Positions 1-12,230 of a stretch of 64,000 nucleotides of DNA are shown here, piece after piece. Source of the stretch: Hygrophila difformis (taxonomy: Eukaryota > Streptophyta > Magnoliopsida > Lamiales > Acanthaceae); NCBI GenBank assembly GCA_030278955.1, contig JAOANR010000003.1, positions 35,358,054 to 35,422,053 of the forward strand. The letters are read 5' to 3'. The notes under the pieces were generated by a model. That model was not told the DNA's origin, did not search any database, and saw only the letters and a program-made list of their open reading frames with translations. Made by a program: the position numbers and the translations under genes. How positions within the stretch are numbered: the stretch's first letter is position 1; every line of letters begins with the position of its first letter.

Positions 1-978
1 TGATATCTAAAATCGACCCCGAACCGAACTGTTCTAAATCTGAATCTTGAAATCGTGACAGAACTTAGGTCCGAACTTCTAGACCGATTCAGAACTTTAG
101 TCGAACATGAAATTGTAGATATATGTCTTAAGTATCTCTCTGTAAAATTTCATCAATTTTGGAGTTAGTTTGCTATGGTAGATTTTGAAATCTTGAAACT
201 GTTGTTGAAATTTTCGGACAGATCTGTAACCTGACAGAAATCTACGTTTTTGACTTATTTCCTTAACTCGGATCGAAAAAGTTAAAACACAAAACTTGTT
301 CGTCTCTGTGTTTTCGAGTCACTGGTAAATGTTCAGAATTTTCGGACTTAAAACTAATCTTTAATTAATTTTGGAGTAAACAGTGGTTTATCGAAGTCAA
401 ATCTTGAAATTCTTGTTGAAACAATGAAATTAGCCCTTAAGGTTTAAACGAGTAGAAATTCTTGAATAAAGTACATGAAATAAGAATTTTGAAAAATCCC
501 CTTACAAACTTGATCAATTAAAATTAGGGGTGAGTGCTCTGCAGGGTGCCCCCTAACTATTCACTTCGTGCCTTTATGGACGATGGTGACCCCACGCGAA
601 ATTTGAGATACATTGCCAAAACGGCATGAGATATATAGCCTACACTCTCGTGAATATCCATATGGGTTTCCCGAGGCTCCGGAGTGGTACTGGGTATGGC
701 AGATACGGTTGCGGCCGCCGGACTACCGACTAAACTTGACGAGATTGCAATGCAATCGTGAAATACTGAAATACTAAATCTTAGGTGTAATTGGGATAAT
801 TAAAATGTTTATTTTTGGTCTATTTAAATTATTTAATGCTTTATTTAAATTAATTATGGCTTTTACTTTGAATTATGTTAAATGTGTTTTTAATTAGAGT
901 CATGAATTAAATTATGCAAGTCATTTAGTTAATTGAATTAAAATGTTTATGATTTAATGGCATGCTTTTATTTAAGTA
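1..978 (+). mobile_element. Ty3/gypsy-type LTR, left part (interrupted by Helitron)
   Basis: This stretch is a diverged copy of the solo LTR at 53399-55828. Several phrases match in order, for example CTGTAAAATTTCATCAA near 140 and near 54670, followed by TTGCTATGGTAGA. The matching right end is at 13660-14086, beyond the Helitron. The window begins inside the LTR, so its 5' end and target duplication are not visible. A block at about 530-740, rich in short G/C runs, has no counterpart in the solo LTR. No coding potential was seen. It may be a solo LTR or the 3' LTR of a longer element extending left of the window. Confidence 0.75.
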
Positions 979-1065
979 CTAGTGGCGAAACTGTGCGATG
1001 CACAGCGTAATGAGGACGTACAATTGCCCATGGAGAAAAAGAAAAATAATTATAGGTAAGTGTAT
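979..1065 (-). other. Helitron 3' terminal region with subterminal hairpin
   Basis: On the minus strand the sequence runs CTGTGCATCGCACAG (6-bp stem, 3-nt loop), then TTTCGCCACTAG, then host T. This gives a subterminal hairpin about 12 nt from a CTAG end, the usual Helitron termination signal. A closely similar terminus occurs at 62495, including the conserved GCCCATGGAGAAAAA phrase on the plus strand. Confidence 0.85.
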
Positions 1066-1127
1066 GTGGGTTCCCATCTATAACAATATTTTTCTGTAGG
1101 AGTCACTAATAGTAACATATAGTTGGA

Positions 1128-1205
1128 AAAGCTGTGCAATTGCACAGCAAACTGAGGGGACACAACCGCCCGTGGGGAAAATGAAATAATTGTACATAAG
1201 TGCAA
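1128..1205 (-). repeat. Second, degenerate Helitron 3'-end copy
   Basis: The hairpin GCTGTGCAATTGCACAGC at 1131-1148 is followed on the plus strand by CACAACCGCCCGTGGGGAAAA and an AATAATTGTACATAAGTGCAAG phrase. This repeats the order seen at 985-1070 (hairpin, CAATTGCCCATGGAG, AATAATTATAGGTAAGTG). The outer end reads AACTAT instead of CTRR on the minus strand. It is best read as an internal older terminus, left when the element ended further downstream. Confidence 0.65.
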
Positions 1206-3780
1206 GTGGATTTTTTCCAAAATGGTGGAATACGGCGTATATACTCTGCAAGTGTTATTTAATTTGTATTATGTCATTTTAATACCATTATAAATTTCCT
1301 TGAGAGTTAAGTTGTGAGTTGGGGGCAGAGTAAAAGGAGGTCAGAAAAGGTTTATCATGTGAATGACGATGGCATCTAAAAACCTTGATCTAGATATGGG
1401 AGTATATGAAAGGACTTAGAGAACGATGGTTTTACCTCCGTATATGATTCGGGTTGAAGCAGCAACCTGGGGGCTAACATTTTTCTCAAGCCATTTCCTC
1501 AATTCATAATGCACCTACAACAAAATTAACACAATGTAATGAAATGCAATAACTATTATGAATGAGGTAAAACGAATGTAATGCAGACTCACTTCCTGAG
1601 CCTGAGCAGGGATGGCGACTTTTCCAGTTCCAATGGACCAGGTTCATAGGCCTAGACAATGTTGGTCCAATCAGAAACGCATCTCGGCCTGAGCAGGGCA
1701 TGCATCTCGGCCTAAGCAATTTAATCCAAGACAGTTTAATGCAGACTCACTTATTCATATTTAGATGAGCGATTTTATCTTCCTTATATTTTACTATCTG
1801 TTCCAGCTATCTTATCTTGTCTAATTTTTTAATACTGTTTATTATTTAGCTTTGACTAATTTTATTGCAGGTATATATTTTTTTTTTAAAAAAAAAAGTA
1901 ACAAATTGGGTCTTGTAAACATATGGACAGATTCTTAATTCCTCTTAGCCTTTCATTTATTCTCCCTTCCATTGCTTTGGCCCAGTTATTCCTTTTTGTT
2001 TGGCCCTTCGAACTGATGCATTGGTGTTGAATAACAGTGGCAGTGGAGATGTGAAGTTCGTAATAGGTATGGAATACCATAGTGACTCGCTACACGAGAA
2101 AATGGTTCCTAGGATTAGAGAATGTTGTTAGTCATTTCGTCATGTGTTAGCCTCTTTTTATTTTTTGTCTAAGGAAGGAAGGATGTTTTGGTTTTGAGTT
2201 GTAATGGCCGATGCCCTACAGATTGTTGGGTGTTGTTTTTCAAACTTTGGTTATGGAATAATATGATATTTCCTCAACAAAAAAAAAAATCGTATATAAT
2301 CATATAGTTTTAGAATATATATTTTACATATTTTTTAGTTGTATATATTTTGAGACTTTAACGAATAAAAAAATACATTGGATTGTGTACAAAAGTAAAA
2401 AACAAGACAAGTTAGATGAGACATATGAGGTATTTATTAAGTAAATATAAATAATATTAATAATATGCCAATAGTTGTTAACTAAAGATGAGTAAAACAA
2501 TTAGAAATAATGGGGATGAGAATTTTTTTTTTCATTCTTGTTTTTTAAGATTTTTTTCAAAAAAAGAAGCAGCAGCAGCTTAAAGAAAAAAGAAAGTGAA
2601 ACAAATAAGTGTTAAATATTGATGCAAATTCATTATACATATCAAATTGTGTATATTGGTGTTTTACTAAAAAAATTGTGTATATTGATTATTCTGATAT
2701 TTCATTTAAATTCTAGTAGTATTTTAAAGATTCACACACAAAGAAAAAAATCAGAAAATTTCATATTTGTTTACGTAATCCTCGGTATTTGGGACATTAA
2801 ATAGGCGGTAAGTGGCAGTTTTCCTGCTCCCTCTCTTCTGTTTCCACATATTCCTCCTTTCATAAATTCCATCTCCCAATAATTCGGACGGACACCTTCA
2901 GCTGATCAAACTATATATATATACACACGGATTCAATTCATTTTTAATTTGCAAGTGGAAATATAATATAATTATATATTAAAAATGGGAAAGGTTCGTA
3001 CAACCTCAGCCTCCACAAGTAATAATCCAAGTCCAATTAGGGTTGAGAGGAAAATCATAGAAAAAAAGGAGGAATCGAATGAAGAATCTCTACTTAGACC
3101 TTCATGGTTAAAATTACCAAACGATTCAATTTAACAATATATGATTTGTCTCCATCTATCATCCAATTTCATTGTGCATATTATGGAAAAAAAATATGCC
3201 GTTTTGATATGAAATAAGCATATTAAAAATTGGGTAACATACATTATACATGAGTTGTGTTGGTACATACGATGATAATTCAATTCTTGTCTAGTCTAAT
3301 TCAGTTCGATTTATTCTTCTGGTCTGGCCTGGTATATTAATTCTTTTGATCTAACATGATTGTTTATGGTTTGATCTTATTTGATTAGTTCTTATTTGGT
3401 CTAGTATCATCTAATTTGATTTTAAGAAAAATTAGTAGTTTTTGCCCTCACGTTGTGCACATATAGTGTTAAAAAATAAAATCGATAATCTGGTTAATCT
3501 AATCAACAATATAAATATCTTCGGCCCCCTACTCCTTGGAAAAGGAGAAAAAATAATATTAACAATATAAATATAAATAACAATAATTTTCCCTGAGTTT
3601 CATGTACGGAGTATCTAATTTTAAAGCTGATTGGTACTAAACTCAATTCCTTCCATCTATAAAAATAAGACTGTAAGAAACATAGATTGAGCCAAATCGA
3701 CACTCCTAACTTTAGAGCCCTGTCGTTACAATATACTTAAAATGTATAGCAAAACACAGTAAACATCTGCATTTAAATGT
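1206..3780. other. Helitron interior, no gene recognised
   Basis: AT-rich sequence with short homopolymers and only short, frame-broken ORFs on both strands. No conserved protein motif was recognised. The segment near 2540-2610 is A/T-rich low complexity. It is probably captured intergenic or intronic DNA, since recognisable exons start at about 3790. Confidence 0.5.
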
Positions 3781-3789
3781 GTTCAAGAA

Positions 3790-4110
3790 TTGTTTGCATT
3801 TAGAAAACAAAGAGCATTATATTCCATGACTTGATCAAAGACTTTCTGGTGAGATGAATGGTCTCCGCGAGACATATTAAGACGGGTAGCATTGATTCTA
3901 GCCTCAGCCAACTTCCATATCATTTCATTTCTGTGGTGTTAGTTTTTGGCCACTTGTACAATCTCTGTCCTTTGCCGGACTATTGGCTTGCACCACATCC
4001 GAAATGATGTGCCACCAAGTTGTGGAACCCCCTGTAACCATTGATCTAATTTTTCTACCTGGTCAACTTCGAACAACAAAACTGGTGATGCAACCACAAA
4101 AGACTGAAAA
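3790..4110 (-). pseudogene. Unassigned captured exon pair
   Basis: On the minus strand 4110-3955 reads as an open stretch of about 51 codons with a composition typical of a real exon. It includes the motifs VEKLDQWLQGVPQLGG and MWCKPIVRQRTEIVQVAKN before a stop. After a frame change, 3950-3790 continues with NEMIWKLAEARINATRLN and KVFDQVMEYNALCFLNA. The two halves read as parts of one degraded gene, but I do not recognise the family. It lies downstream of the SS4 fragment in the same orientation as all other captured pieces. Confidence 0.4.
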
Positions 4111-4889
4111 TGCATCTAGGATTGAGGAATTGTGTAGTAGCTGAAAATAACAACAGATTTTGAAATCAATCTATATGTGCAAAACTTAGCCACAGAAACT
4201 CTGTTCTCCAATAGTAATAACAATCGGTAATAATCACATCAATTACCATTCCAATTACACAGTAGATAATGGAAATTCGCATCCCATGTTTTTGTAGTAT
4301 ACGAGTAACGATAATTACCAACATTATACAGGTCAGACTTCAAAGTTCAACTTCAACAGGTTTTGGCTAGAAGGCACTGTTTACATAAACTGAAGGCTTT
4401 CTTAAGAAATGTTGAAAGTTGGAGACTCCAATTTCAAGGGCATAATAATCTGTAGCTACAACTTTAAAGTCTCGAACCTGGTGCTATTCTTGATTCAGTT
4501 TTAGGCATTCTTGATGCAACATTAGAATTGGAATTAAAATTAAGATTTAAAGCCTACATCTTAAATAAGTCCAACAAAACAGGTCCTAACTCACTAACTT
4601 GACAGTTAAAGACTTGGCTACTATACTAAATCCAATTACCTGCCACATACAAAGGTATATATATTACTTGAAGTTTATGCATTATTTTACTGATATTAAA
4701 TATTAGTACTACATCACAAATTTTGTTTACACTGCCTTTGTAAGAATATTGGATCCTTCAATGCCCAATAAATATTTCCACTTATCTACTATTGAATATA
4801 AGAATTCTTAACACTCGCAATCATACCAAGTCACATTCACTACCAATGTTATCTCCGAAGCAAAATTGCAATAATTCACTTTAACTTTA

Positions 4890-5340
4890 AGGTAACCTAA
4901 CAGGTACACCACCAAAATAAAAAATTAAAATAAAATGAACCCTTCAAAAGCTGCAAAATTCTCTCCACCCAAAAATGACATAAGCAGCACTTACCAGCAA
5001 TGTCAAGTAATGTAAGCCCCAAAGTAGCATCACAAATAAACCTTCCATTACTAAAGCCAAAAGGCAGGTACTTAGTGCATCTTTCCCTCACAAATATTTT
5101 AACAATCTCTGCATCAAGTTCAACATGAGATATCATCCATAGTACAATAAAGCATGAGCTAGTAGGTTTTAAGGCATATTCACTGATATAGGTAAGCTAA
5201 AATGGATGGGCATATGGGAATATTCGACAAACCTGACTGAGATTCTAGAGCTGCGGTGAAGAAAAAACATCAGTCCTCCATTGGCACCTCTAGAATATCA
5301 AATTTGTCTTCTTCAATTATTTTGCTTACCACAGATATAG
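4890..5340 (-). pseudogene. Unassigned captured exon-like segments
   Basis: Minus-strand 5136-4990 encodes a plausible exon with DAEIVKIFVRERC, TKYLPFGFSNGRFICDA and TLGLTLLDIAGK. About 200 bp upstream on the same strand, at 5345-5275, another open piece contains VVSKIIEEDKFDILEVPMED before a stop. Both look like coding exons because of their ordinary amino-acid composition and flanking AT-rich intron-like DNA. The gene of origin is not recognised. Confidence 0.35.
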
Positions 5341-5496
5341 GGCTGCTAATGTCAAGTCAATGATACCATAATCAGCATGAAGGAAATGAACGGAAAATAA
5401 CAAAGCAATTTATGGGCCATTACATCAAATAATAAGACAACAACATCAAGGACCATCAATTTAAGCACTTTTCCAGATGAGTGCAGAAACAAAACA

Positions 5497-5520
5497 AGAG
5501 AGAGAGAGAGAGAGAGAGAG
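5497..5520 (+). repeat. (GA)n microsatellite
   Basis: Uninterrupted AG/GA dinucleotide run of about 24 bp within AT-rich Helitron interior. Confidence 0.9.
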
Positions 5521-6284
5521 ATTACTATGCAAATTAAGTCAGTAAATATATTTACACCGATTCCTATTACAGTCTATATACTTTATTATTGAAGATAGAA
5601 TCAAGGATCAGTTTGCTGAATCTTGCATTTCAGAATATTAACATTCAAGCAGCACGGATTCGTGGCAAGTGCTTGTCATAATTAATATTGTATTCATCAC
5701 ACAAAAAATACACCATAAGACAAAACCTAGCGACCACATAGTTTGACTTTAAAGCTAACAGGAGCACAGGAACGTAATAAGGACAGCAACACCTACCCCT
5801 TCTTTGTCTGCAACCACATTGACCATCATATGAAGACCGTGACAACCATAAACATATGCATGCCTCCGGGTCCAAACTGTTAAATGGCAGAAACTCGAAA
5901 TCTTAATTTTCCTGGCATGCCACAGAGTATGATTTATGAGATGGAAATATAATCATCATGGCAGCATAACATTGAAGCTGCACACACAGGCCAATAGATT
6001 TTATCGGTTACAAAGTTAATAGGGTAGTTGTTACGCTAAAAATAGGGTAGTGGAAGGAAATAGCTAATTGTTGGGCCAGTAGCAAACCCAAAGAAAAATA
6101 GTTGTTTTGGTTCAGGGAGTGCATACCTCCACTCATAGCACGAAGAAGATAGATGCACCAGGAAAACGGCCGAGGGAATTTCTCAGGCCCGGAATCACAG
6201 ACATCAGGCTACCGGGCGGAGTTTGTGGACAGGGGAGTGGAGGCCGGAGGCGTCACAGCTAGGGGTGGCAGGGAGAGGGGGCCA

Positions 6285-6975
6285 ACAATGGTACCGCTGG
6301 GTATGAAGATTCCATTGATGACCTTTCTTCTTCCAGAGTCTGAACCCGTTATCAGTTTCCTTGATATTACTAAGCTCTGCCCTAAAAACTTGTAACTCAT
6401 CCTTCAGAGACATATCCTCAGCCCTTAACAAATTTAGTTCCTGGCTAATCGAACTGACAACATTAATTTGTGAGGAAGAAACACCAGTATTCGTTTCTTG
6501 TATGGGTTCCACACCAAAATTTCCACTCAACAGTTCATTTTGCAATTTTTCAAGATGATCTTCCAGGAGCTCAACATGTCTCTTCTCTTGTGCAGCCACT
6601 CTCAGCCGTGCAACTGTTTCAGCAAGTTTCATCTCCAAAACATTGATTTCTCCTTGCAATGACTCCTTCTCACTCAAAATCTTTTCAAGATCTTCAAGGG
6701 CGCGTATGCGAGCTTGATTTAGAAGATGGACATCTATGGTGCATTTTCCAAAAGATAAAATCAGGTAATGTTGGGATGAAATAAAATAAACTTCATGCAG
6801 TATCTGTCATTTCAAAAAGAAGAAGACTAATCAAAACAAAGGGCTCAAAGATGAGGTGTGGCTTACTCTTTTCAGCATTTCTTATCATCTCAATTAAATC
6901 TTGAAGTTGAAGGCCTGGAAGTTGCTCAAGTCCACCTACGTTGGGTGACTGCTTGGAAGAGAATATTCTCGTAGT
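6285..6975 (-). pseudogene. SS4: Starch synthase 4 (SS4) coiled-coil fragment
   Basis: Two exon pieces on the minus strand match the N-terminal coiled-coil region of plant starch synthase 4, the chloroplast granule-initiating glucosyltransferase. The first (about 6975-6865) contains GLEQLPGLQLQDLIEMIRNA. The second (about 6740-6290) contains LLNQARIRALEDLEKIL, EKESLQGEINVLEMKLAETV and VELLEDHLEKLQNELL. The order and spacing are those of the cellular gene, with an intron-like AT-rich stretch between. Homology decays near 6290, where the frame is lost. The glucosyltransferase domain is absent, so it cannot be an active enzyme. It is one of several minus-strand gene fragments in the Helitron. 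Confidence 0.85.
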
Positions 6976-6979
6976 CAAA

Positions 6980-7925
6980 CATAAATATTATGCAATTGTA
7001 AATATAAAAATGAGAAGATTACTGAAAGAGCTTTCCTGAGAAACAATAAAACATAATCATGATGAGTATGATTATGAACTATGAAGTACATCTGATATAC
7101 TTATTTTACTTTGCATTTTTTATCTACACACTAATACTTTTAAGGCTAAGATGAATATGGCAAAAAAACAATCTATAAGAAACTTTCTAACATTCAAAAG
7201 TTTGAAGGATGCATTCATCCAAATTAAGAAAAATATTATGGTAAAATCCAAGAGCAAGCCTGATGAATACATTATAGCCCATAGCAATGAAATTTCATAA
7301 TTATTATTAGTTCCATTAATAATTTGTATAAAGCACAAAACAACAAAAATATATAGAAACCATAAAGTATAAATGGATCAAAACATAAGACCACTTAAGG
7401 TTCATTATACTATTCTATAAATTAATTTAATCACAAGTAGTTAGTCTTGAGGGAAGTTTCAAGTTTTGAGGCATACTGTAAGGTTCATGGCATCATTGAG
7501 AGAATGTGTCGAATAGTTGGCTTGTATTATGGATGAAGCAATAAACACAGATGGCCACAATTAATAATTTAAAAAGCGCAGAAGTATCCACCAATAAATA
7601 AACAACCACTTCTTTTCCGTGTTATTGTGTTCTCTGGGCCACAAAGCCAACAAACATAGGGAACACAAAGTCAGAGAAAGCATCGTTAAGAACAATAATA
7701 AATATTGATAAAGAGTTTATAACACTAACCAAACATAAAAGGAACAGTTCAACAAACCTACGGAAAGGACAAGAACAACCATTGCTGGATAAATTCTTGA
7801 AACAGCAGCTGCTAAAAAAAATAGAAGGAAATAATAGAAAGCAAAAAACAGTTCGGAAAAGTAGCAGATGGAAACTGCAACTACAAAAAGAAAACGGTTA
7901 AGCCAAAAGAAAGGGTAAAGGAAAA
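6980..7925. other. Helitron interior between SS4 and CofD-like fragments
   Basis: AT-rich sequence without recognisable coding potential. It probably mixes intronic DNA from the neighbouring captured genes with junction sequence. Confidence 0.4.
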
Positions 7926-7927
7926 AG

Positions 7928-8350
7928 TACTTTGTTGATCGAATGTCTCCAACAGCTGGGCCACTTGCAAACATCCATCAAAAGAGTGAACACTGAAATA
8001 TTATTTTCCACGGACTATGGGCATACTTTTCTATTAACTATTCCCCGCATGTTTTAAATGTGAAAGAAGAATGCAATGACCGTTGGCACCAGTTTGCATT
8101 CAGATATTTAATTGACAAACCACTCTTTCTAGGCAATTTTTTGGTTCTTTTTTTTATTCATCAATCAATTTGAGAAACAATATACTAAGTAGAAGTTTTG
8201 AAGACTCACCGAGAACACGAACAATCTCAGCTGTGCTCCTTCCATCATCGGAAACTGGGAGAACATGAGTGACATGGGTTGTTAACTTCTGAAGCTCTTC
8301 CACTACACCATTAAAGCCGTCCCACTTGCAGTACTGCAAAATTTGTATAA
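7928..8350 (-). pseudogene. CofD/UPF0052-family gene fragment (MEE18-like)
   Basis: The minus-strand segment 8345-8205 encodes FNGVVEELQKLTTHVTHVLP followed by VSDDGRSTAEIVRVLG and a GT donor. A second piece at about 7970-7930 encodes GPAVGDIRS. Together these match the start of the CofD-like (2-phospho-L-lactate transferase superfamily) domain of plant proteins such as MEE18, where the same residues are contiguous. The conserved glycine-rich entry is damaged by a small deletion just before FNG, and the usual SDDGGS motif reads SDDGRS. Only a small part of the domain is present. It is a captured, non-functional fragment retaining an intron. Confidence 0.75.
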
Positions 8351-8529
8351 TGGTACTCAACCTCAACTTAACTCCAAATGCTTCATTGCAAATTCAAACC
8401 ATGGATAAAAAGGAATTATAGGTGCTTCTGAAGTCGGACTTCAAGGATTGATATGTGTCATTTTGATAAACATTACGAATGTTCTCTTTCTTATTTTCTC
8501 ACAGCATATTCATATAAAACATTTACATT

Positions 8530-8720
8530 TTACATTAGCAATTTCATATAAAAATAGTGTAAGAAGTAAAATATATATCATCCAAAAAAATGTGTTTTCT
8601 ATGTGCGCATATAAAATGAACCATACCGCTCCAATTGTTGATGGAGCACACAACTTTTTCAGGTTCATCTTGTTTATGAACATCGCTATTTTGCCCGAAA
8701 TAGATACCTGCAATTTTCCC
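8530..8720 (-). pseudogene. Exon-like piece, possibly part of CofD-like fragment
   Basis: After an AG acceptor near 8707, the minus strand reads IYFGQNSDVHKQDEPEKVV and CSINNWSG before a GT. The exon-like structure is clear. Assignment to the CofD-like gene rests only on adjacency and is uncertain. Confidence 0.3.
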
Positions 8721-8934
8721 AGAAATTAGTATCATTTCTAGTTGGATTTACATTACCAACATCAATTCTTTGGAGGCCCTTAAAATGCAATCTACCATAA
8801 ACATGAAATCGTCATTTCATTATTCAGAAACAGAAATATTTACTTGAATGTAAGAGTTTCAGACAACCGCTGCCAAGGCAATTATTACCTCGGGAGTATT
8901 CTCAAATTTCTGTCATGTCAAAGCCAATTCAGAT

Positions 8935-10465
8935 TTTCGGTCTTCAGAGTAATCTCTCGAAGAAAGTAAAGGGTCGACAAGATCCTTTCAGATCTGGCCA
9001 GTGAGCTTTCTCTTGAAGGCTTAGTACTGGAAGTGTTGTTTATTTCGACTTCCTTTGAATTCCTACTTGCATATATTCTGAATATGTTATACACATAGGA
9101 CCATAAAAGAATTGCTCCAATCTAAGAATGAAAGTTGATGAAATAGAGCATTAGACTCCAATTAAACCAGTGCTCAGGTTTGTCTAAAGCCAATAAAACT
9201 TTTCCAACTGTAGCATTTACTATGTTTACTATGAAAACAGGAGAAGTTGAACGAACCATATACATCCAAATGTGCAAAAAAAAAAGATAAAATTGGTTGT
9301 TTTGAAACTTACTGCCATCGAGAGTGAAGCATAAGCCATTCCATATCTATGGCAAATATCAGCATCCCTAAATGGGCTTGCTTTCTCTTTGCAAACTGCT
9401 GGGATTATAATGAGCAACAAGTTCCCCATGTTACCTGTCCAGATACAAATAATACCATTCTAATTTGGTGAAAAATCTCAAAACATCATGAATACTAAGT
9501 TCTAACAATTTGCATTTGGTTCACTTCATCGCAAGATTTCATAGGATCCAAGCAAATGTCCTTATACGCTGTCCCAACCCATTAATGGGTTAGCAAGAAT
9601 GAATTCGTACCAAATATATGTGAATCCATATGCACAGTCGCACACACAGATGGCACGTATCTATTACTATTATTCTGTATGCGTAACTATCACATGTTGT
9701 CTTACAATCAACTCCATAGTGTTCAAAGATTTAGAGTGCGTCACCCATTCATAATGCACAAACTTCGGAAGCAATTGTTAGACCAGAATTTAAATGAATA
9801 TCAGCATGCCCCTGGAGGTAAATCCGGGACGAAACTGGCAAGAGTCAGGAAAGAAGGGTAGTAGATAGTAGTTAGAGCGACCAGGACTTGGACGAGACCC
9901 CAACTCTGATACCATGTAAGTGACAAACTTACCTAAAAAAGTCCAAGATGTTACAGTTACAATTATTTGGGAGCATTCACTAACCCAATACAATTATTTT
10001 CAATCATTCTTAACAAAAATCATTCTTTCGTGGCATGACCTTCCAAGCATCAGATTTGATTTTGGTACATCTATTTTATGTCTAAATAATAAGGCTTTGC
10101 ATTCCTTCCTGAGTGTATGTGTTGTACAAATGAATATTCCTTATAATGTTTATTTATAATCAATCCTCAGTTAAAGCATAAAAGTGTGTCCAAGAGTAAA
10201 ATGCTAGTATAGGTACATCCAATGCTGGCTCCTGCTCTAAAAGACAGATATCATCTCTCCAGCAACTTCATCAATCTTGAGTGAGATATTTATGTAGTTG
10301 CTGTCAATATATAATTTACAAGCCATACCTGCAGCACAACAACCCACAATAAGCCCCCGGAGATGTGGAGGAGGTTTTGTAATTTGAACGACCACCCAAC
10401 CAAGGCCAGAACAAATTATGAATGTAATCAGTATGTTAAAAGGCATGAACCACCTGAGAAAATGA
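8935..10465 (-). pseudogene. PIN-LIKES (PILS) auxin transport facilitator fragment
   Basis: Three minus-strand exon pieces match the plant PILS family (membrane transport domain PF03547, endoplasmic-reticulum auxin carriers). About 10463-10327 contains RWFMPFNILITFII, GLGWVVVQITKPPPHLRGL and GCCAAG. About 9430-9310 contains GNLLLIIIPAVCKEKASPF and GMAYASLSMAV. About 9125-8940 contains YVYNIFRIYASRNSKEVEIN. They follow the order of the cellular protein and are separated by intron-like DNA. The middle gap of nearly 0.9 kb includes an LTR-like remnant around 9904. The fragment covers only the central part of the carrier. Confidence 0.85.
9904..9920 (-). other. tRNA-iMet-type primer-binding-site remnant
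   Basis: On the minus strand ...CACTTACA is followed directly by TGGTATCAGAG, the common plant retrotransposon primer site complementary to initiator tRNA-Met, with CA as an LTR-like end. No gag or pol was seen next to it. It suggests an LTR-element remnant inside the captured PILS intron. Confidence 0.45.
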
Positions 10466-10964
10466 CCCGGAGTTAAAAGACCAACTGACGACAAGTTGAT
10501 GATGAATATGAAAAGAGTGATTGATTTCGAAGTCAAAGAATCTTACAGCAAAATCATGCTATCCGATGTTATTGTCGTGGCTAAGTTGCTAGACACAAGT
10601 GACAGATTAAATACATAGAACACAATCTGTGATGAAATGATGCTAAGATTTAGTTTTTCGTCAGATTGAAATAACTGGTAAGAGATCTTCTTAAGCATGA
10701 ACCCTGCTATGAACCTCATTAGGTCAATATGACTTCTGCAAACATGAATATTTAACTTGGGAAAAAATTAAGCCCCAAAAGTTATAAAATGGTGCACATG
10801 TAGCTAAAATGTTACAGAACGCAGCTCAATTAGAATATTTTCAAGAGTATCTTAATTGATGAAAGAATTTTGAAAATACTCACCCTGACGGGCCGGCAAA
10901 GCCGCGGAGGATCTCTCCTTCAAAGGAGGCAACACGACGAGAGAAAACTGGGAGACGACGAGAA

Positions 10965-11255
10965 CATTTACAAAGGCTGTTGCCAGATCCTGGAGATTCA
11001 AGTAATTCAGGTTTACATACAAACACATGAGATACAAAGAGACGGTTGAGAGAGCAGCATTAACTGTTGAATTGTATAAATATTACACGGTACATTTTTT
11101 TTTTTTTGTGCATTTGAATTTAATTTTTCACATTACCTTCACATGGCCGAGCTGTGTTACTTGCAATCCTGAGCTGGGAATCGGGATGGGGCGGCCTGCT
11201 TTCAACCTGTGGAAGAACCACTCTTCGACAGGGTTGTAATTCAGTGGGCCATAGT
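10965..11255 (-). pseudogene. CSP41B: CSP41b (chloroplast stem-loop RNA-binding protein) fragment
   Basis: The minus-strand segment 11250-11145 encodes NYNPVEEWFFHRLKAGRPIP followed by IPSSGLQVTQLGHVK. The next exon piece, 11002-10967, encodes QDLATAFVNVL. These residues are contiguous in plant CSP41b, an atypical SDR-fold RNA-binding protein of chloroplasts. After AFVNVL the reading continues into unrelated sequence, so the capture breakpoint is near 10965. On its upstream side it abuts the ECM29 fragment with almost no spacer, at about 11255-11265, giving a direct gene-gene junction. Confidence 0.85.
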
Positions 11256-11261
11256 GGGCCA

Positions 11262-12230
11262 TAGATGTAGACAGGCCTCAACATAATTCATTCCCTGGTC
11301 CTCAAGGCTTGATAGACTTTCCAGCATACAACAGACAAGATCATTCAAGTATGGACGTATGGCAACCCCGGCACCCTTCATAATGGATGAAAAATATATA
11401 AGATAATCGCAGAGAGGAGAGTACTCAAGGCAATTTCCATTTAATCCATATCAAAATATGCATAAAGAATTATTTTCATCATCAAATTGCACAAATAAGA
11501 GCAAATATAAACAAAGGCTCGCAACCAAATCTCGCCATACATAGTCATGCATGAGAATTTCCCATGCTAAGCTTCCAACACCAGTACCACTTATCCACTG
11601 GGATTTTATACTTGATTATCCTTTTTTTTTAGGTAAGACAAAAAAAAAGAAAAGAAGAAGGGAGTTGTGTAATAAGAAACAGTCTTCAATTTGCTTCTGA
11701 AATCATCACAGCCTTTACCATAGCAAGTTTCGTAACCATGCCAATTGATGCCTTGCGGATGGTGTCAACTTTACTCATTATGCCATCCGTCAGCAACAAA
11801 GGTAAAACAATAGCCATTGTATCCCTTGCCTCTGGAACTGGTGTAAGAGAGACATCACACAACCTCACGGTTAATGATCCAACAGCACGGCATAATCGGT
11901 CACCTGCATTCCTGACAGTCTCTATTATATCATCAATAGCCAGGAAAGCAGCTATCCATATTCTTTTTAAATGCCTCTCAACCTAAGAAAGAAAGAAATA
12001 CAAAGTTGAGAGACAGACATCCCTTGAACCAAAAGGCTAAGAACAAAAACAAAGAGTAGTTGAAGCAACCATCCAGATGACAACCTGATTAAATTTGCGT
12101 CCTTGAAGTATGTCTGCAAGAGCAAGGCAAGAAGCCTCCCTGGACCGCCAAAGCCTAGATCCACATTGTTCCAAGAGATCATCAAAAATATCATCCAAAT
12201 TCTCATCAATGGCCCTCTTTGAATCTGTAA
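11262..12230 (-). pseudogene. ECM29: ECM29 proteasome adaptor/scaffold fragment
   Basis: Three minus-strand exon pieces match the HEAT-repeat region of plant ECM29, a protein that tethers the 26S proteasome. About 12225-12085 contains DENLDDIFDDLLEQCGSRLW and ASCLALADILQGRKFNQV. About 11985-11692 contains VERHLKRIWIAAFLAIDD, GSLTVRLCDVSLTPVPEARD and GIMSKVDTIRKASIGMV. About 11385-11265 contains GAGVAIRPYLNDLVCCMLES and LSSLEDQGMNYVE. The order is that of the cellular gene and introns are retained. It represents roughly a tenth of the protein and has no start or stop of its own. Confidence 0.88.
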
